Shown here one piece after another: positions 35,965 through 44,998 of a stretch of DNA of 64,000 nucleotides. Made by a program: the position numbers and the translations under genes. Source of the DNA: Sulfitobacter indolifex. GTDB lineage: Bacteria > Pseudomonadota > Alphaproteobacteria > Rhodobacterales > Rhodobacteraceae. The stretch covers positions 1,984,001 through 2,048,000 of the forward strand of contig NZ_CP084951.1 of NCBI RefSeq assembly GCF_022788655.1, in the 5' to 3' direction. Position 1 is the first letter of the stretch. Each line of letters starts with the position of its first letter. A model generated the notes under the pieces. That model was not told where the DNA came from and searched no databases. It worked only from the letters and a program-made list of their open reading frames with translations.

Positions 35965-36195
35965 ATGCCGATTTCCACGACCACATTTAACGAGCGGCTT
36001 GTCCGTCTCGAAGACCGCGCCAAGAAAAATCACAGCAAGCGACGCGGTGCAAAGCGCGGGCGCAAGGGTTTGGTGGTATTGGTTGCGATCTGTGTGCTCG
36101 TGGCAGGGGCAAGCATTGCGCAAGAAAGCATGCCGCAGGTTCGCGTATGGGCCGGGGCTGCCCTTGAACATGTCAGCGCGCTGTTGCCCAGGTAA
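35965..36195 (+). CDS. Small membrane protein
   Basis: The 76-residue protein has a basic cytoplasmic start (ERLVRLEDRAKKNHSKRRGAKRGRKG) and one membrane segment (LVVLVAICVLVAGASIA) followed by about 25 residues outside. Similar short proteins occur in Roseobacter genomes, but I cannot name a family. RBS is weak (GAGGACG). It precedes the transglycosylase gene. Confidence 0.6.
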   Translation: MPISTTTFNERLVRLEDRAKKNHSKRRGAKRGRKGLVVLVAICVLVAGASIAQESMPQVRVWAGAALEHVSALLPR

Positions 36196-36291
36196 CGGAA
36201 AAAGATTTTCAATCTCATCGGTCAACTCAGTTGAACCGGTGTTCAATTGGGCTAACCTTTGCCTCGTACACAGACGCAGAGGGTCAAACTC

Positions 36292-37092
36292 ATGATTAAA
36301 TCACTTTTCACTACCACCGCGGCCATCTGCACGTTCATGGCAGCTCCCACCTTGGCCGCGCAGTGCGGAAACACGGCCAATGGCTTTGATGCATGGAAGG
36401 GCGCCTTTGCCCAAGAGGCCCGCGCCGCCGGCGTTGGCCAATCCGGCCTGAATGCATTGGCAAGCGCGCGCTATGCCAACGGAACCATTGCCGCAGACCG
36501 CAATCAGAAGTCATTCAAATACTCATTGTCCAAGTTCATGCAGGTGCGTGGCGCGGATACGATTGTAGCCCAAGGCCGCAAGCGCAAAGCCCGCAACGCT
36601 GGCTTTTACTCCGCGCTTGAGCAGCGCTACGGCGTCCCTGCCGGCGTTCTTCTGGCGATCCACGGCATGGAAACAGGCTTTGGTGGGTTCATGGGCGACA
36701 GCGCGGTTGTCTCGGCCATCACGACACTGGCCTATGACTGCCGCCGTTCCGACTTTTTCGTGCCCCATGCCATTGGCGCTTTGAAATTGGTTGATCAAGG
36801 CGCTATCACGCCCAGCACCAAGGGCGCGAAACATGGCGAGTTGGGCCATACCCAGTTTCTGCCCGGTAACGCGCTGAGCTACGGCGTTGATGGCAATGGG
36901 GATGGGCGTGTGGACTTTTACAGCGAAACCGATGCACTCGCCTCCACCGCCAACTTTCTGCGCCAGAAAGGTTGGCAGCCCGGTGCTGGCTATCAAGAAG
37001 GCCAACCAAATTTCCGTGTCATTCAGGCGTGGAATGCAGCGGGCGTCTACCAAAAGGCCATCGCGATCATGGCAGGCCGCATCGACGGCTGA
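36292..37092 (+). CDS. Lytic murein transglycosylase (MltB-like)
   Basis: From ATG at 36292 the protein has 266 residues and a clear signal peptide (FTTTAAICTFMAAPTLA). HGMETGFGGFMGDSAVVSAITTLAYDC holds the catalytic Glu (in METGFG), and GELGHTQFLPGNAL and the DGNGDGRVD segment follow, as in MltB/SltB3-type SLT domains. It cleaves beta-1,4 MurNAc-GlcNAc bonds to 1,6-anhydro products in the periplasm. The longer frame from 36259 would destroy the signal peptide. Confidence 0.93.
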   Translation: MIKSLFTTTAAICTFMAAPTLAAQCGNTANGFDAWKGAFAQEARAAGVGQSGLNALASARYANGTIAADRNQKSFKYSLSKFMQVRGADTIVAQGRKRKARNAGFYSALEQRYGVPAGVLLAIHGMETGFGGFMGDSAVVSAITTLAYDCRRSDFFVPHAIGALKLVDQGAITPSTKGAKHGELGHTQFLPGNALSYGVDGNGDGRVDFYSETDALASTANFLRQKGWQPGAGYQEGQPNFRVIQAWNAAGVYQKAIAIMAGRIDG

Positions 37093-37115
37093 ACGACTTG
37101 ATCTTTGTTAAGCGG

Positions 37116-37147
37116 CGGCGCGTCCCACGGGGCGCGCCGTTTGCGTT
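37116..37147 (+). terminator. Terminator after the transglycosylase gene
   Basis: CGGCGCG (plus TCC) pairs with CGCGCCG over a small loop, followed by TTTGCGTTT, 24 bp after the stop codon. Confidence 0.7.
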
Positions 37148-37293
37148 TGTACACCCCGCTATGCCCTTACGGGCATTTAATCGCCGCAGACCAAGAGGTT
37201 CCCGGCATTCTTTTGAGTTTCGGGGGGAACCGCCAGCAGCGTCAGCCGTTGGGCTGTAGATGATATAATTGACGAAGACGAATGGAGGGACCC

Positions 37294-37362
37294 ATGCACG
37301 GAATTTTCTACCTTATCGGCCTTATCGTGGTCGTTCTCGCGATCCTGAATCTCGTATTTTAA
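37294..37362 (+). CDS. 22-residue single-span membrane peptide
   Basis: ATG at 37294, after ATGGAGGG, opens a 22-codon frame that is almost wholly hydrophobic (MHGIFYLIGLIVVVLAILNL). The stop is 11 bp before the next gene, whose own GGAGG lies between them. The good ribosome site and position argue it is real. Such tiny membrane proteins often accompany stress genes. It is too short for homology by eye. Confidence 0.7.
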   Translation: MHGIFYLIGLIVVVLAILNLVF

Positions 37363-37373
37363 TGGAGGTCACC

Positions 37374-37979
37374 ATGCCCGAAGACAAGAATACACAGACA
37401 CAAAGCAGCACCGCTAAAGAGCAAGCGACTGCCGCAAAAGACAAAGCCGCCGCCGCTGCAAGCAGTGCGACCGAGACAGCCAAAGCGCAGGCCCGTGACT
37501 TGGCCGACACCGTTTCGACCGAAGCCACCAACTATGCGTATCAAGCCCGCGATACAGCTGCGGATGAAGTCAAAGGCGTGGCCTCGGCTTTGCGCACAGC
37601 CGCAGACGAGTTGCGCAGCGGCTCCCCTCAAGAGCGTAGCTTTAGCCAACTCGCCGATGGTTTGGCCGATGTGTCAGAAACCATGCGCGACAAAGACCTC
37701 GGCGAAGTGGTGGGTGACCTGAACGGGTTCGCCAAGCGCAATCCGCTGGTCTTCCTTGGTGGTGCAGCCCTTCTGGGCTTTGTGGCCACCCGTTTTGCCA
37801 AAGCCTCAAGCGATCGGCCAGCTGGTGGATACGGCGGGTCCGGCGTTGAATATGACGATGACGACCGTATTGACCGGCCCATGCCCGGCACGCCGCCGAC
37901 TGGCGCCGCAAGCGCCGTTCCTAGCCGCGCAACCGCCCAACCTGCCGCGCCTACAGTCGTAACAGGAGATAAAGTATGA
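37374..37979 (+). CDS. YqjD/ElaB-like membrane-anchored helical protein
   Basis: From ATG 37374 the 201-residue protein starts with an Ala/Lys/Thr-rich helix (aa 1-100; TAKEQATAAKDKAAAAASSA), followed by one membrane segment (NPLVFLGGAALLGFVATRFA) and a Gly/Pro/Asp-rich tail. Helix plus terminal TM resembles YqjD/ElaB ribosome-associated proteins. It overlaps the next gene by four bases (ATGA), and the row of three forms an operon. Long readings starting at 37269 lack support. Confidence 0.65.
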   Translation: MPEDKNTQTQSSTAKEQATAAKDKAAAAASSATETAKAQARDLADTVSTEATNYAYQARDTAADEVKGVASALRTAADELRSGSPQERSFSQLADGLADVSETMRDKDLGEVVGDLNGFAKRNPLVFLGGAALLGFVATRFAKASSDRPAGGYGGSGVEYDDDDRIDRPMPGTPPTGAASAVPSRATAQPAAPTVVTGDKV

Positions 37980-38374
37980 CCACCGATAGCAATAAATCTG
38001 CCGGGAGCCTGCTGACCGAAGCGCTCTCCCACGTGAGCTCGCTGATGCGCAAGGAGGTCGATCTGGCCCGCGCAGAAGTGAACGAAAATCTGAAGCACGC
38101 AGGCGTGGCCATTGGTTTGATCGTCGGCGCAGTCGTCGTCGCTCTGACAGCGTTGAATGTGCTGAGTGCCGCCCTCGTCGCCGCGTTGACCGAGGCTGGC
38201 ATCCCCGCCGGTTGGTCCGCTGTGATTGTCGGCGTGCTGCTTGCGATCGTTGCTTACGTGATGGTCCAGAAAGGCACAAACGACCTGAAACTGAGCAGCC
38301 TTGCGCCGACCCGCACAGCCAAAAACGTCAAGCGTGACGCACAGACCATGAAGGAGGTTTACGATGACAAATGA
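37976..38374 (+). CDS. Phage-holin-like superfamily / YqjE membrane protein
   Basis: The 132-residue protein has an N-terminal amphipathic helix (LLTEALSHVSSLMRKEVDLARAEV) and two TM segments (VAIGLIVGAVVVALTALNVLSAALVAAL; AVIVGVLLAIVAYVM). This is the Actinobacterial holin-X/YqjE (Phage_holin_3_6) family. Despite the name, these chromosomal versions are not phage genes. ATG overlaps the previous stop and it overlaps the DUF3618 gene by 11 bases. Confidence 0.8.
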   Translation: MTTDSNKSAGSLLTEALSHVSSLMRKEVDLARAEVNENLKHAGVAIGLIVGAVVVALTALNVLSAALVAALTEAGIPAGWSAVIVGVLLAIVAYVMVQKGTNDLKLSSLAPTRTAKNVKRDAQTMKEVYDDK

Positions 38375-39635
38375 CTCCAGAAATCCCGAAGAAATTGAAC
38401 GCGAAATCGAACGGGAGCGCGCCGGTTTGGCCAACACTCTGGACGATCTGCAAGACCGCTTTTCGGTCGAAGGCATCGCGCGCCAGTTCTCGGATCAGTT
38501 CCGCGAGCATGGTGGCGACTGGGGCCGCTCGGTCTCTGAAGCGGCCAAGCGCAACCCGGTGGCTCTGGCACTGACAGGCGCTGGCCTTGCATGGTTGGTT
38601 TTCGGCAGCGGCAACACCCGCGACAACCGTGGCTATGAAGGTCTTGACCGTGAGCGCGCACATCCCGTGCCAGTTCCCGTGACAAACACCGACAATCGCC
38701 CCGCCGTGCGCGACGCTCGCCGTTCGTCTGCCCCTGCAAGCGCCTATGCATCCAGCTATGGCTCTGAGCGCAACGCAACTGACAACGTGCCCGCATGGGC
38801 CCGCGACGTACATCACGATGATGACGATGGCCGGGGCTTGGGTGATCGTGCCCGCTCTGCCGCTGGTAGCGTCAAAGGCGCTGCAGGCTCTGCGGCAAGC
38901 GGTGTCTCGGGTGCTGCAAGCTCTGCCGCGGGTGGCGTGAAGGGTGCTGCAAGCTCGGTATCCGATGGTGCCCGCTCTGCCGGGTCGTCCGTTGCAAGCG
39001 GTGCGCGTTATGCCCGTGATCGCGCATCATACGGTGCAAGCTCTGCTGTCGCTAGTGTGCGCAGCACAGCCAGCGGTGCCGCGAACAGCGTCCGCGACGG
39101 TGCCAGCGCCGCCAACGAGCGCGCACATGCGCTGCGGGATCGCCTATCCGAAGGCACCGAGCAGATGAGCGCAGAAGCCCGCGAGCGGATCGTTATGGCC
39201 CGCGCCCGTGCAGTGGACGCTTGGGACGCTGGTGGTCGCTATGCCCGTCAGGGCCGCGAGCGAGCTTCCGACATGTTCGAAGAGCATCCCTTGGTCGCTG
39301 GTGCACTGGCGCTGGCCGTTGGTGCCGCCTTCGGCGCCGCCCTGCCCCGCAGCCGCACCGAAGACACCTATATGGGCGAGCATAGCGACGCGCTCTTTAG
39401 CGAAGCCGAGCGTATCTACGCTGACGAGCGCGAAAAGCTTGGTAAAGTGGCCAAGGCCGCGACAGATGAAGCAGGCAAAGTCTTGAAAGAGACCAAAGCC
39501 AACGCTGATGCCGCAGCCGACGAAGAAACCGCCGCCGACGCCGCGGTGAAAAAGGCCAAAGAAAGCGGCCAGCGCGTGGCCGATGCAGCGAAAGACGAAG
39601 CTGATAAGCAAAAGCTGGGCGACGTTAAAAGCTAA
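38364..39635 (+). CDS. DUF3618 protein with Ala/Gly/Ser-rich repeats
   Basis: The N-terminus (NPEEIEREIERERAGLANTLDDLQ) is the DUF3618 signature, followed by a TM segment (NPVALALTGAGLAWLVFGSG). A long middle region is rich in SVKGAAGSAASGVSGA-like repeats (about 160-270), with a second membrane segment (EHPLVAGALALAVGAAFGAAL) and an Ala/Glu/Lys-rich helical end. In all it is 423 residues. DUF3618 proteins are membrane-anchored with unknown function, found with YqjD/YqjE. A strong terminator follows 11 bp downstream. Confidence 0.85.
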   Translation: MTNDSRNPEEIEREIERERAGLANTLDDLQDRFSVEGIARQFSDQFREHGGDWGRSVSEAAKRNPVALALTGAGLAWLVFGSGNTRDNRGYEGLDRERAHPVPVPVTNTDNRPAVRDARRSSAPASAYASSYGSERNATDNVPAWARDVHHDDDDGRGLGDRARSAAGSVKGAAGSAASGVSGAASSAAGGVKGAASSVSDGARSAGSSVASGARYARDRASYGASSAVASVRSTASGAANSVRDGASAANERAHALRDRLSEGTEQMSAEARERIVMARARAVDAWDAGGRYARQGRERASDMFEEHPLVAGALALAVGAAFGAALPRSRTEDTYMGEHSDALFSEAERIYADEREKLGKVAKAATDEAGKVLKETKANADAAADEETAADAAVKKAKESGQRVADAAKDEADKQKLGDVKS

Positions 39636-39645
39636 TCCACTCACA

Positions 39646-39679
39646 GCCCGTCCCCTACTTTGGGGGCGGGCATTTTTTC
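39646..39679 (+). terminator. Terminator after the DUF3618 gene
   Basis: GCCCGTCCCC and GGGGGCGGGC form a 10-bp stem (one G-U) around TACTTT, then ATTTTTTCT. This is the strongest terminator in the window. Confidence 0.92.
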
Positions 39680-39710
39680 TAATAAATTCCAAAAAGACAG
39701 AGGTACACCT

Positions 39711-40658
39711 ATGGCGCGCGGACGTGGAGCGGAGACGCCGATTGAGATACCGGCCCCCGGATGGAAAGACATTTTATTCCGGGTTAAGGACGAGATCGCG
39801 GCCGACCATGTGTCATTGGTTGCCGCTGGCGTGGCGTTTTACGCGCTCTTGGCGATTTTTCCCGCCGTCACCGCGCTGATGGCGCTTGCTGGTCTGGTGA
39901 TGGAGCCCGCGCAGGTTACCGAACAGCTAGAAGCGATTACCCGGCTTATCCCCGAAGAAGCTGCAACGATCATCCTTGATCAGGCCATCGCCGTGACAGG
40001 GTCCGAAGAAACCGGTCTGGGCTGGGCCTTTCTGATTGGTGTCGGGCTTGCGCTCTACTCAGCTTCGAAAGGTGTGGGCAGTTTGATGGAAGGTCTCAAC
40101 GTCGCCTACGACGAGGATGAGACCCGCGGCTTCGTTACCAAACTGATCTGGACCCTTGGCCTCACGCTCATGCTTGTTGGCGTGCTGCTTTTGGGCCTCG
40201 GCGCGACATTAGCCGTGCCTGCCGTCGTTAACTTTCTCGCGCTGCCTGACTGGTTTGAAACGCTGTTGACCTACGGCAGCTGGGTGCTTTTGGCTGCCCT
40301 CACGGTCCTCGCTCTGGCTGTCCTTTACCGCTACGGTCCGGCGCGCGACAACGCTGAGTGGAAATGGCTGACCCCCGGCTCTGTCATCGCCTGCGTTCTT
40401 TGGATCGTCGCATCGGTCGGGTTCTCGATCTATGTCAGCAATTTCGGCAGCTATAACGAAAGTTTTGGCAGCATGGCCGGGGCAATCATTCTGCTGATGT
40501 GGCTTTGGATTTCGGCCTTTATCGTCCTCTTGGGCGCAGAGTTTAACTCTGAGATGGAGGCCCAGACCCGTAAAGACAGCACCACCGGACCGGATGAGCC
40601 GATGGGTGAGCGCGACGCGGTCAAGGCCGACAAACTAGGGCGCGCGAAAGGTAAATAG
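39711..40658 (+). CDS. YihY/BrkB family inner membrane protein
   Basis: ATG 39711 gives 315 residues. The start of the domain reads DHVSLVAAGVAFYALLAIFPAVTALMALAG, and six membrane segments follow, with the family's RYGPARDNAEWKWLTPGSVIA and SYNESFGSMAGAIILLMWLWIS-like patterns. The UPF0761/YihY family has no proven function; the old link to RNase BN is discarded. It lies 12 bp before ku, as if sharing a transcript. Confidence 0.92.
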   Translation: MARGRGAETPIEIPAPGWKDILFRVKDEIAADHVSLVAAGVAFYALLAIFPAVTALMALAGLVMEPAQVTEQLEAITRLIPEEAATIILDQAIAVTGSEETGLGWAFLIGVGLALYSASKGVGSLMEGLNVAYDEDETRGFVTKLIWTLGLTLMLVGVLLLGLGATLAVPAVVNFLALPDWFETLLTYGSWVLLAALTVLALAVLYRYGPARDNAEWKWLTPGSVIACVLWIVASVGFSIYVSNFGSYNESFGSMAGAIILLMWLWISAFIVLLGAEFNSEMEAQTRKDSTTGPDEPMGERDAVKADKLGRAKGK

Positions 40659-40670
40659 GAGAGAGATACC

Positions 40671-41510
40671 ATGGCACCGCGCGCACTTTGGAAAGGACAG
40701 CTTCGCCTTTCGCTCGTATCGATCCCGGTCGAGATTTTCTCGGCCACAAAGACCAGTTCAAAGGTCTCCTTTCGCCAAATTCATAAACCCTCGGGCAAGC
40801 GCATCCGTTATGAGAAATCAGTTCCCGGCATCGGGCCGATAAAGGCCGAAGACATCGTGAAGGGGTACGAAGTTGGCAGTGACGAATATATCCTGCTAGA
40901 CCCCGATGAAGTGGATCAGATCAAACTTGAGACGAAGAAGACGTTCGAATTGGTACAATTCGTCGATGCCTGCGAGATTTCCCCACTCTACTTCGACAAG
41001 CCCTATTACATCACCGCCTCAGATGATTTGGCCCAAGACGCTTACCGCGTTGTGCGCGACGCGCTGCGTCAGGCCAAAAAGGTGGGGTTGGGCCAGGTTA
41101 CCATGCGCGGCAAGGAATACCTCGCTTGCGTTAAACCCTGCGGTGACGGCCTGTTGATGGAGACGCTGCACTACGCTGATGAGCTGCGCGACGCGGATGA
41201 GATTTTCACCGATATAGAGGATGACAAGACCGACAAGGAACTGCTCGAAGTTGCCACCTCGCTGATCGACAAGAAGACCGCGCCCTTCGACGCTTCCGCC
41301 TATACCGACAAATACGCCGAAGCGATGCAAAAGCTTTTGGACGCCAAGGTGAAAAACAAAAAGACACCGCGCGTGCAGACCGGCGATGACGGCCCTGCTG
41401 AGGGCGAGAACGTCATCGACCTGATGAGCGCGCTGAAAGAGAGCCTGAAAGACGCGGGCGGCGCGAAGTCTGGCACCAAGAAAAAGGCACCGCGCAAGAA
41501 GGCCTCGTGA
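40671..41510 (+). CDS. ku: Ku protein, non-homologous end joining
   Basis: This 279-residue protein has the bacterial Ku core: RALWKGQLRLSLVSIPVEIFSAT, FRQIHKPSGKRIRYEKS, ELVQFVDACEI and the conserved CGDGLLMETLHYADELRD near the C-terminal dimer region. It forms a ring at double-strand breaks and recruits LigD. The Lys-rich end (KSGTKKKAPRKKAS) is typical of extended tails. The stop overlaps the ligD ATG (TGATG), giving direct coupling. Confidence 0.97.
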   Translation: MAPRALWKGQLRLSLVSIPVEIFSATKTSSKVSFRQIHKPSGKRIRYEKSVPGIGPIKAEDIVKGYEVGSDEYILLDPDEVDQIKLETKKTFELVQFVDACEISPLYFDKPYYITASDDLAQDAYRVVRDALRQAKKVGLGQVTMRGKEYLACVKPCGDGLLMETLHYADELRDADEIFTDIEDDKTDKELLEVATSLIDKKTAPFDASAYTDKYAEAMQKLLDAKVKNKKTPRVQTGDDGPAEGENVIDLMSALKESLKDAGGAKSGTKKKAPRKKAS

Positions 41511-43969
41511 TGGCAAAACCTGCAGACAAGCTCGCCAGTTACAACGCCAAACGTGATTTCGACGCCACCGCCGAACCACGTGGCCAGATTGGCGCGGGCG
41601 CAGCGCAAAGCTTTGTCGTCCAAAAGCATGACGCCACTCGGCTACATTACGACTTTCGCCTTGAGTGGGAGGGGGTGCTGCTCAGTTGGGCGGTCACAAA
41701 AGGCCCCTCGCGTGACCCATCGGAAAAACGCCTTGCCGTGCGGACAGAGGATCATCCGCTTGATTATGGCGGGTTCGAGGGGACCATTCCGAAGGGCCAA
41801 TATGGCGGCGGCACGGTGATGCTGTGGGACCGTGGCACTTGGATGCCCCAAGGTGATGTCACCAAAGGATTGAACGACGGCAAGCTAAAATTCACGCTTC
41901 AAGGCCAGCATATGCAGGGCGGCTGGACGCTGGTGCGGATGCGCGGCGGTGAAAAGCGCGAAAACTGGTTACTGATCAAAGAACGCGACGACTATGCGAC
42001 TGATCAGCCCGACGGACTAACCAAGGGCACCGCGCGGTCGATAACGACGGGCCGCACGATGTCCGAGATCGCCAAGGATGCCCCCGCGAAGAAGGTTGCT
42101 GATGCGCGGCCGGCGCGGAAAAGCAAAAACCCTGCATTCGTTAAACCGCAACTCGCCACTCTGGTCAGTGACGCGCCTGAGGGCGAAGGGTGGATGCATG
42201 AGACGAAATTTGACGGATATCGCTGTCTGGCTTCCCTCGGCACGACAGGTACGCGGCTCTTTACCCGCACGGGCAAGGATTGGACCGACAAGTTCGGTGC
42301 ACTTGGCCGTGCCTTCGACGCGCTGCCCTGTGACAGCGCGCTGCTTGACGGCGAAGTCATGGCGGCCAAGATCAAAGGTTCGGCTTTCTCCTCGCTGCAA
42401 CGGGCGTTGAAGGAAGGGCATCCGTTGGTGTTTTATGCATTCGACCTGTTGTCGCTCGATCGCGAAGATTTCCGTGACACCCTGCAAGAAGACCGCCGCG
42501 CACGACTGGCAAAACTGCTCTCTGGCGTGCCCGCAGGTGGGGCGCTGCGCCTGAGCGAACATGTGGTCAGCCACGGCCCCGAAGTATTCAAACGCGCCTG
42601 CGAGGCCGGGGCCGAGGGGATCATCAGCAAACGCATCGACGCGCCCTATTCCGGCAGGCGCAGCAAAAACTGGCTCAAGGTCAAATGCACCCGGCGGCAG
42701 GAATTCGTCATCATTGGCTATTCCCCCTCTGACAAGAAGGGCCGCGCCTTTGCCTCGCTGCTGCTCGGCAGCCATGAAGGGGGCGAATTGCGTTATAAGG
42801 GTCGCGTCGGCACTGGGTTCTCGGCGGAGGTTATGGACGACCTCTCTCGCGCCATGACCGCCCGCAAAACCCCGCCTGCGAGCGACGTTCCGCCCGAGGT
42901 CGCCCGCGATGCCAAATGGGTCCGCGCCGATCTGGTGGCGGAGGTGGATTTCACCGAATTCACCGACGATGGTGTGATCCGGCACGGCAGTTTTCTGGGC
43001 CTGCGTCACGACAAAGACGCCGCCCAAGTGACCGTGGAAGAACCGCTAGAGGAGCCAGAGATGGGCGATGACAGCAAGGTCGGCGGCGTTCAAATTAGCA
43101 ATGCCGACCGCAAAGTTTTCCCCGATGCGGGCTGCACCAAGGGTGATGTGGCACGGCATTACGAGCGCGTCGGCCCCCGCATGATCGAACTGATCGGCCA
43201 CCGCCCACTGTCGCTGTTCCGCTGCCCTTCGGGGATCGACGGGCAATGTTTCTTTCAAAAACACGACAGCGGCGGGATGCCCGATGCGCTGTCGCGGGTT
43301 TCAATCGAAGAAAGTGACGGCGACGCAGCGGATTACCTCTATGCCACGCGGCCCGACAGCCTGATTGCGGCGGCGCAGATGGGCAGTTTGGAGTATCACA
43401 TCTGGGGCGCGCGGGTGGATCGGTTGGACCGCCCCGACCGGCTGGTCTTTGACCTTGATCCAGATGAGGGGTTGGACTGGCCCGATGTGCGCGCCGCGGC
43501 TTTTGAGCTGCGCGACGCGCTGGCGGCACTCGGCTTGCAATCGGGGGCTATCGTGACTGGGGGCAAGGGCGTGCATGTCTGGCTGTCTTTGCGCCGCACA
43601 CGCGGCTGGGACACGGTCAAGCTTTTCTCAAAAACCTTCGCCCATGTCATGGCCGCGCAAAACCCCGAACGTTATGTCGCCACCATGTCCAAGGCCAAGC
43701 GCAAGGGCCGCATCTTCATCGACTGGCTGCGCAACGAACGCGGGGCCACGGCCATCGCGCCCTACTCCCTGCGCGCCCGCCCCGGTGCGCCGGTGGCCGT
43801 GCCGGTGACTTGGGAGGAATTAGAGAAACTCGACAGCGCCAATGGCTTCCGCATGGGCGATATGGCCGCGCGGCTGGATCAGCCCTGCCCGGCGATGGCC
43901 GTGCAAAACGATCTGCAATCGCTGACCGATCGGGTGATCGAGAAGTTGCAGACTTGGTCCGAGGGCTAA
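41510..43969 (+). CDS. ligD: Multifunctional ATP-dependent DNA ligase LigD (PE-LIG-POL)
   Basis: The 819-residue protein has three domains in order: 3'-phosphoesterase (~20-180; HDATRLHYDFRLEWEG, HPLDYGGFEGTIPKGQYGGG), ligase (~205-500; nucleotidyl-transfer motif ETKFDGYR with Lys233, then LLDGEVMA and SGRRSKNWLKVKC) and primase-polymerase (~530-810; FDLDPDEG, TGGKGVHVWLSL). Together they process and seal ends bound by Ku. It is full length. A GTG three bases upstream (41507) is possible as start. It ends four bases from the converging cytochrome gene. Confidence 0.97.
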   Translation: MAKPADKLASYNAKRDFDATAEPRGQIGAGAAQSFVVQKHDATRLHYDFRLEWEGVLLSWAVTKGPSRDPSEKRLAVRTEDHPLDYGGFEGTIPKGQYGGGTVMLWDRGTWMPQGDVTKGLNDGKLKFTLQGQHMQGGWTLVRMRGGEKRENWLLIKERDDYATDQPDGLTKGTARSITTGRTMSEIAKDAPAKKVADARPARKSKNPAFVKPQLATLVSDAPEGEGWMHETKFDGYRCLASLGTTGTRLFTRTGKDWTDKFGALGRAFDALPCDSALLDGEVMAAKIKGSAFSSLQRALKEGHPLVFYAFDLLSLDREDFRDTLQEDRRARLAKLLSGVPAGGALRLSEHVVSHGPEVFKRACEAGAEGIISKRIDAPYSGRRSKNWLKVKCTRRQEFVIIGYSPSDKKGRAFASLLLGSHEGGELRYKGRVGTGFSAEVMDDLSRAMTARKTPPASDVPPEVARDAKWVRADLVAEVDFTEFTDDGVIRHGSFLGLRHDKDAAQVTVEEPLEEPEMGDDSKVGGVQISNADRKVFPDAGCTKGDVARHYERVGPRMIELIGHRPLSLFRCPSGIDGQCFFQKHDSGGMPDALSRVSIEESDGDAADYLYATRPDSLIAAAQMGSLEYHIWGARVDRLDRPDRLVFDLDPDEGLDWPDVRAAAFELRDALAALGLQSGAIVTGGKGVHVWLSLRRTRGWDTVKLFSKTFAHVMAAQNPERYVATMSKAKRKGRIFIDWLRNERGATAIAPYSLRARPGAPVAVPVTWEELEKLDSANGFRMGDMAARLDQPCPAMAVQNDLQSLTDRVIEKLQTWSEG

Positions 43970-43972
43970 GGG

Positions 43973-44998
43973 CTACTCAGTCGGAAGCCCCGCGAAATAG
44001 TCCGCCAAGGCTGCGATATCCGCATCACTCAAGTCCTGCGCGGCCTTGCGCATCAAACGCGCCCGCTCCCCCCCACCGCGATGCCCGTCGCGCCAAAGTC
44101 TGAGCTGTGCCGCCAGATAGTCGCGGCTTTGCCCGGTCAGCAGCGGTGCGATGGGCGCATCGGCCTGCCGTCCCGGCCCGTGACAGGCGGTGCAGGCAGG
44201 TACGTCACCAGTGCCACGTTGCGCCAGCAGCGCGCCGGGGGTTGTGGCCTCGGGCGCAGGTTCAGACTGCCGCCGTGGACCTTTGGAAGAACCGAACTGC
44301 TGCGCCAGCGTGGCGATCTCGCTGTCGCTGAGCGCCATCGCCGCCTCTCGCATGATCCCGCTGGGCCGCTGACCGCTACGGTACTGCCGCAGCGCCTCTG
44401 CGATTTGGCCGGGGGTCAGCAGGTCAAGCCGAGGGATGTACCTGTTGCCGCTCTCACCACTTTCGCCATGACACTCTGCACAGCTTGCGCGGCCCCGCCC
44501 TTCGCCTGCCAGCGCCACCTGCCCCGCCGCGTCAGGCAGCGCGTTCAGGTAGGCCACGACCGACCAAACTTCGTCGTCGCGATCCTTGGCGGGCCAGTGT
44601 GGCATGCCGGTCATTTTCACGCCTTCGTCGATGATCCAAAACATCTCACCCGGCGTCCAATCGGTGATGGTACTGATATGCGGCGGCGTCGGCTCCATCG
44701 CTTGAGCCGTGGCGCTTTGCGGCTGGCCGGGGAGCGCATGGCAGAAGGCGCAGCCGGATTTGAAATGCAGCGCCCCAAGCGTCACGCGATCCGGCGCACC
44801 AAGGTCATCCGGCACCTCCTTTGGCCCCGGCGCGCGCAGTTTGACCGACTGTTTGAAGGTCGTGTGCATCAGCCAGGTCACCCCCCACATATGCCCCTCC
44901 CGAGCCGAGACGTTGTAGAGCCCGACCGTCACGATCAAGACTGCCACCATGGCCCCGCCACCCGCCACTGCGGCGAGGGTTTGGATCACCCGCTTCAT
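43973..44998 (-). CDS. Multihaem c-type cytochrome of the oxidase operon
   Basis: This 341-residue protein has an N-terminal membrane anchor (VIQTLAAVAGGGAMVAVLIVTVGL) and three CxxCH haem sites: CAFCH, CAECH and CTACH. The last domain carries a further Met ligand region (SDADIAALADYFAGLP). It is exported and attached to the membrane, giving electrons to or near the oxidase. Its start overlaps ctaG by four bases. Three haem sites in one polypeptide next to a caa3-type operon is unusual but seen in Roseobacters. Confidence 0.88.
   Translation of the reverse strand: MKRVIQTLAAVAGGGAMVAVLIVTVGLYNVSAREGHMWGVTWLMHTTFKQSVKLRAPGPKEVPDDLGAPDRVTLGALHFKSGCAFCHALPGQPQSATAQAMEPTPPHISTITDWTPGEMFWIIDEGVKMTGMPHWPAKDRDDEVWSVVAYLNALPDAAGQVALAGEGRGRASCAECHGESGESGNRYIPRLDLLTPGQIAEALRQYRSGQRPSGIMREAAMALSDSEIATLAQQFGSSKGPRRQSEPAPEATTPGALLAQRGTGDVPACTACHGPGRQADAPIAPLLTGQSRDYLAAQLRLWRDGHRGGGERARLMRKAAQDLSDADIAALADYFAGLPTE

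Noticed and set aside
37976..38374. Holin-like gene as sign of a prophage
   Set aside because: No phage structural, packaging or lysis genes are near; the gene sits in a chromosomal YqjD/DUF3618-type operon.
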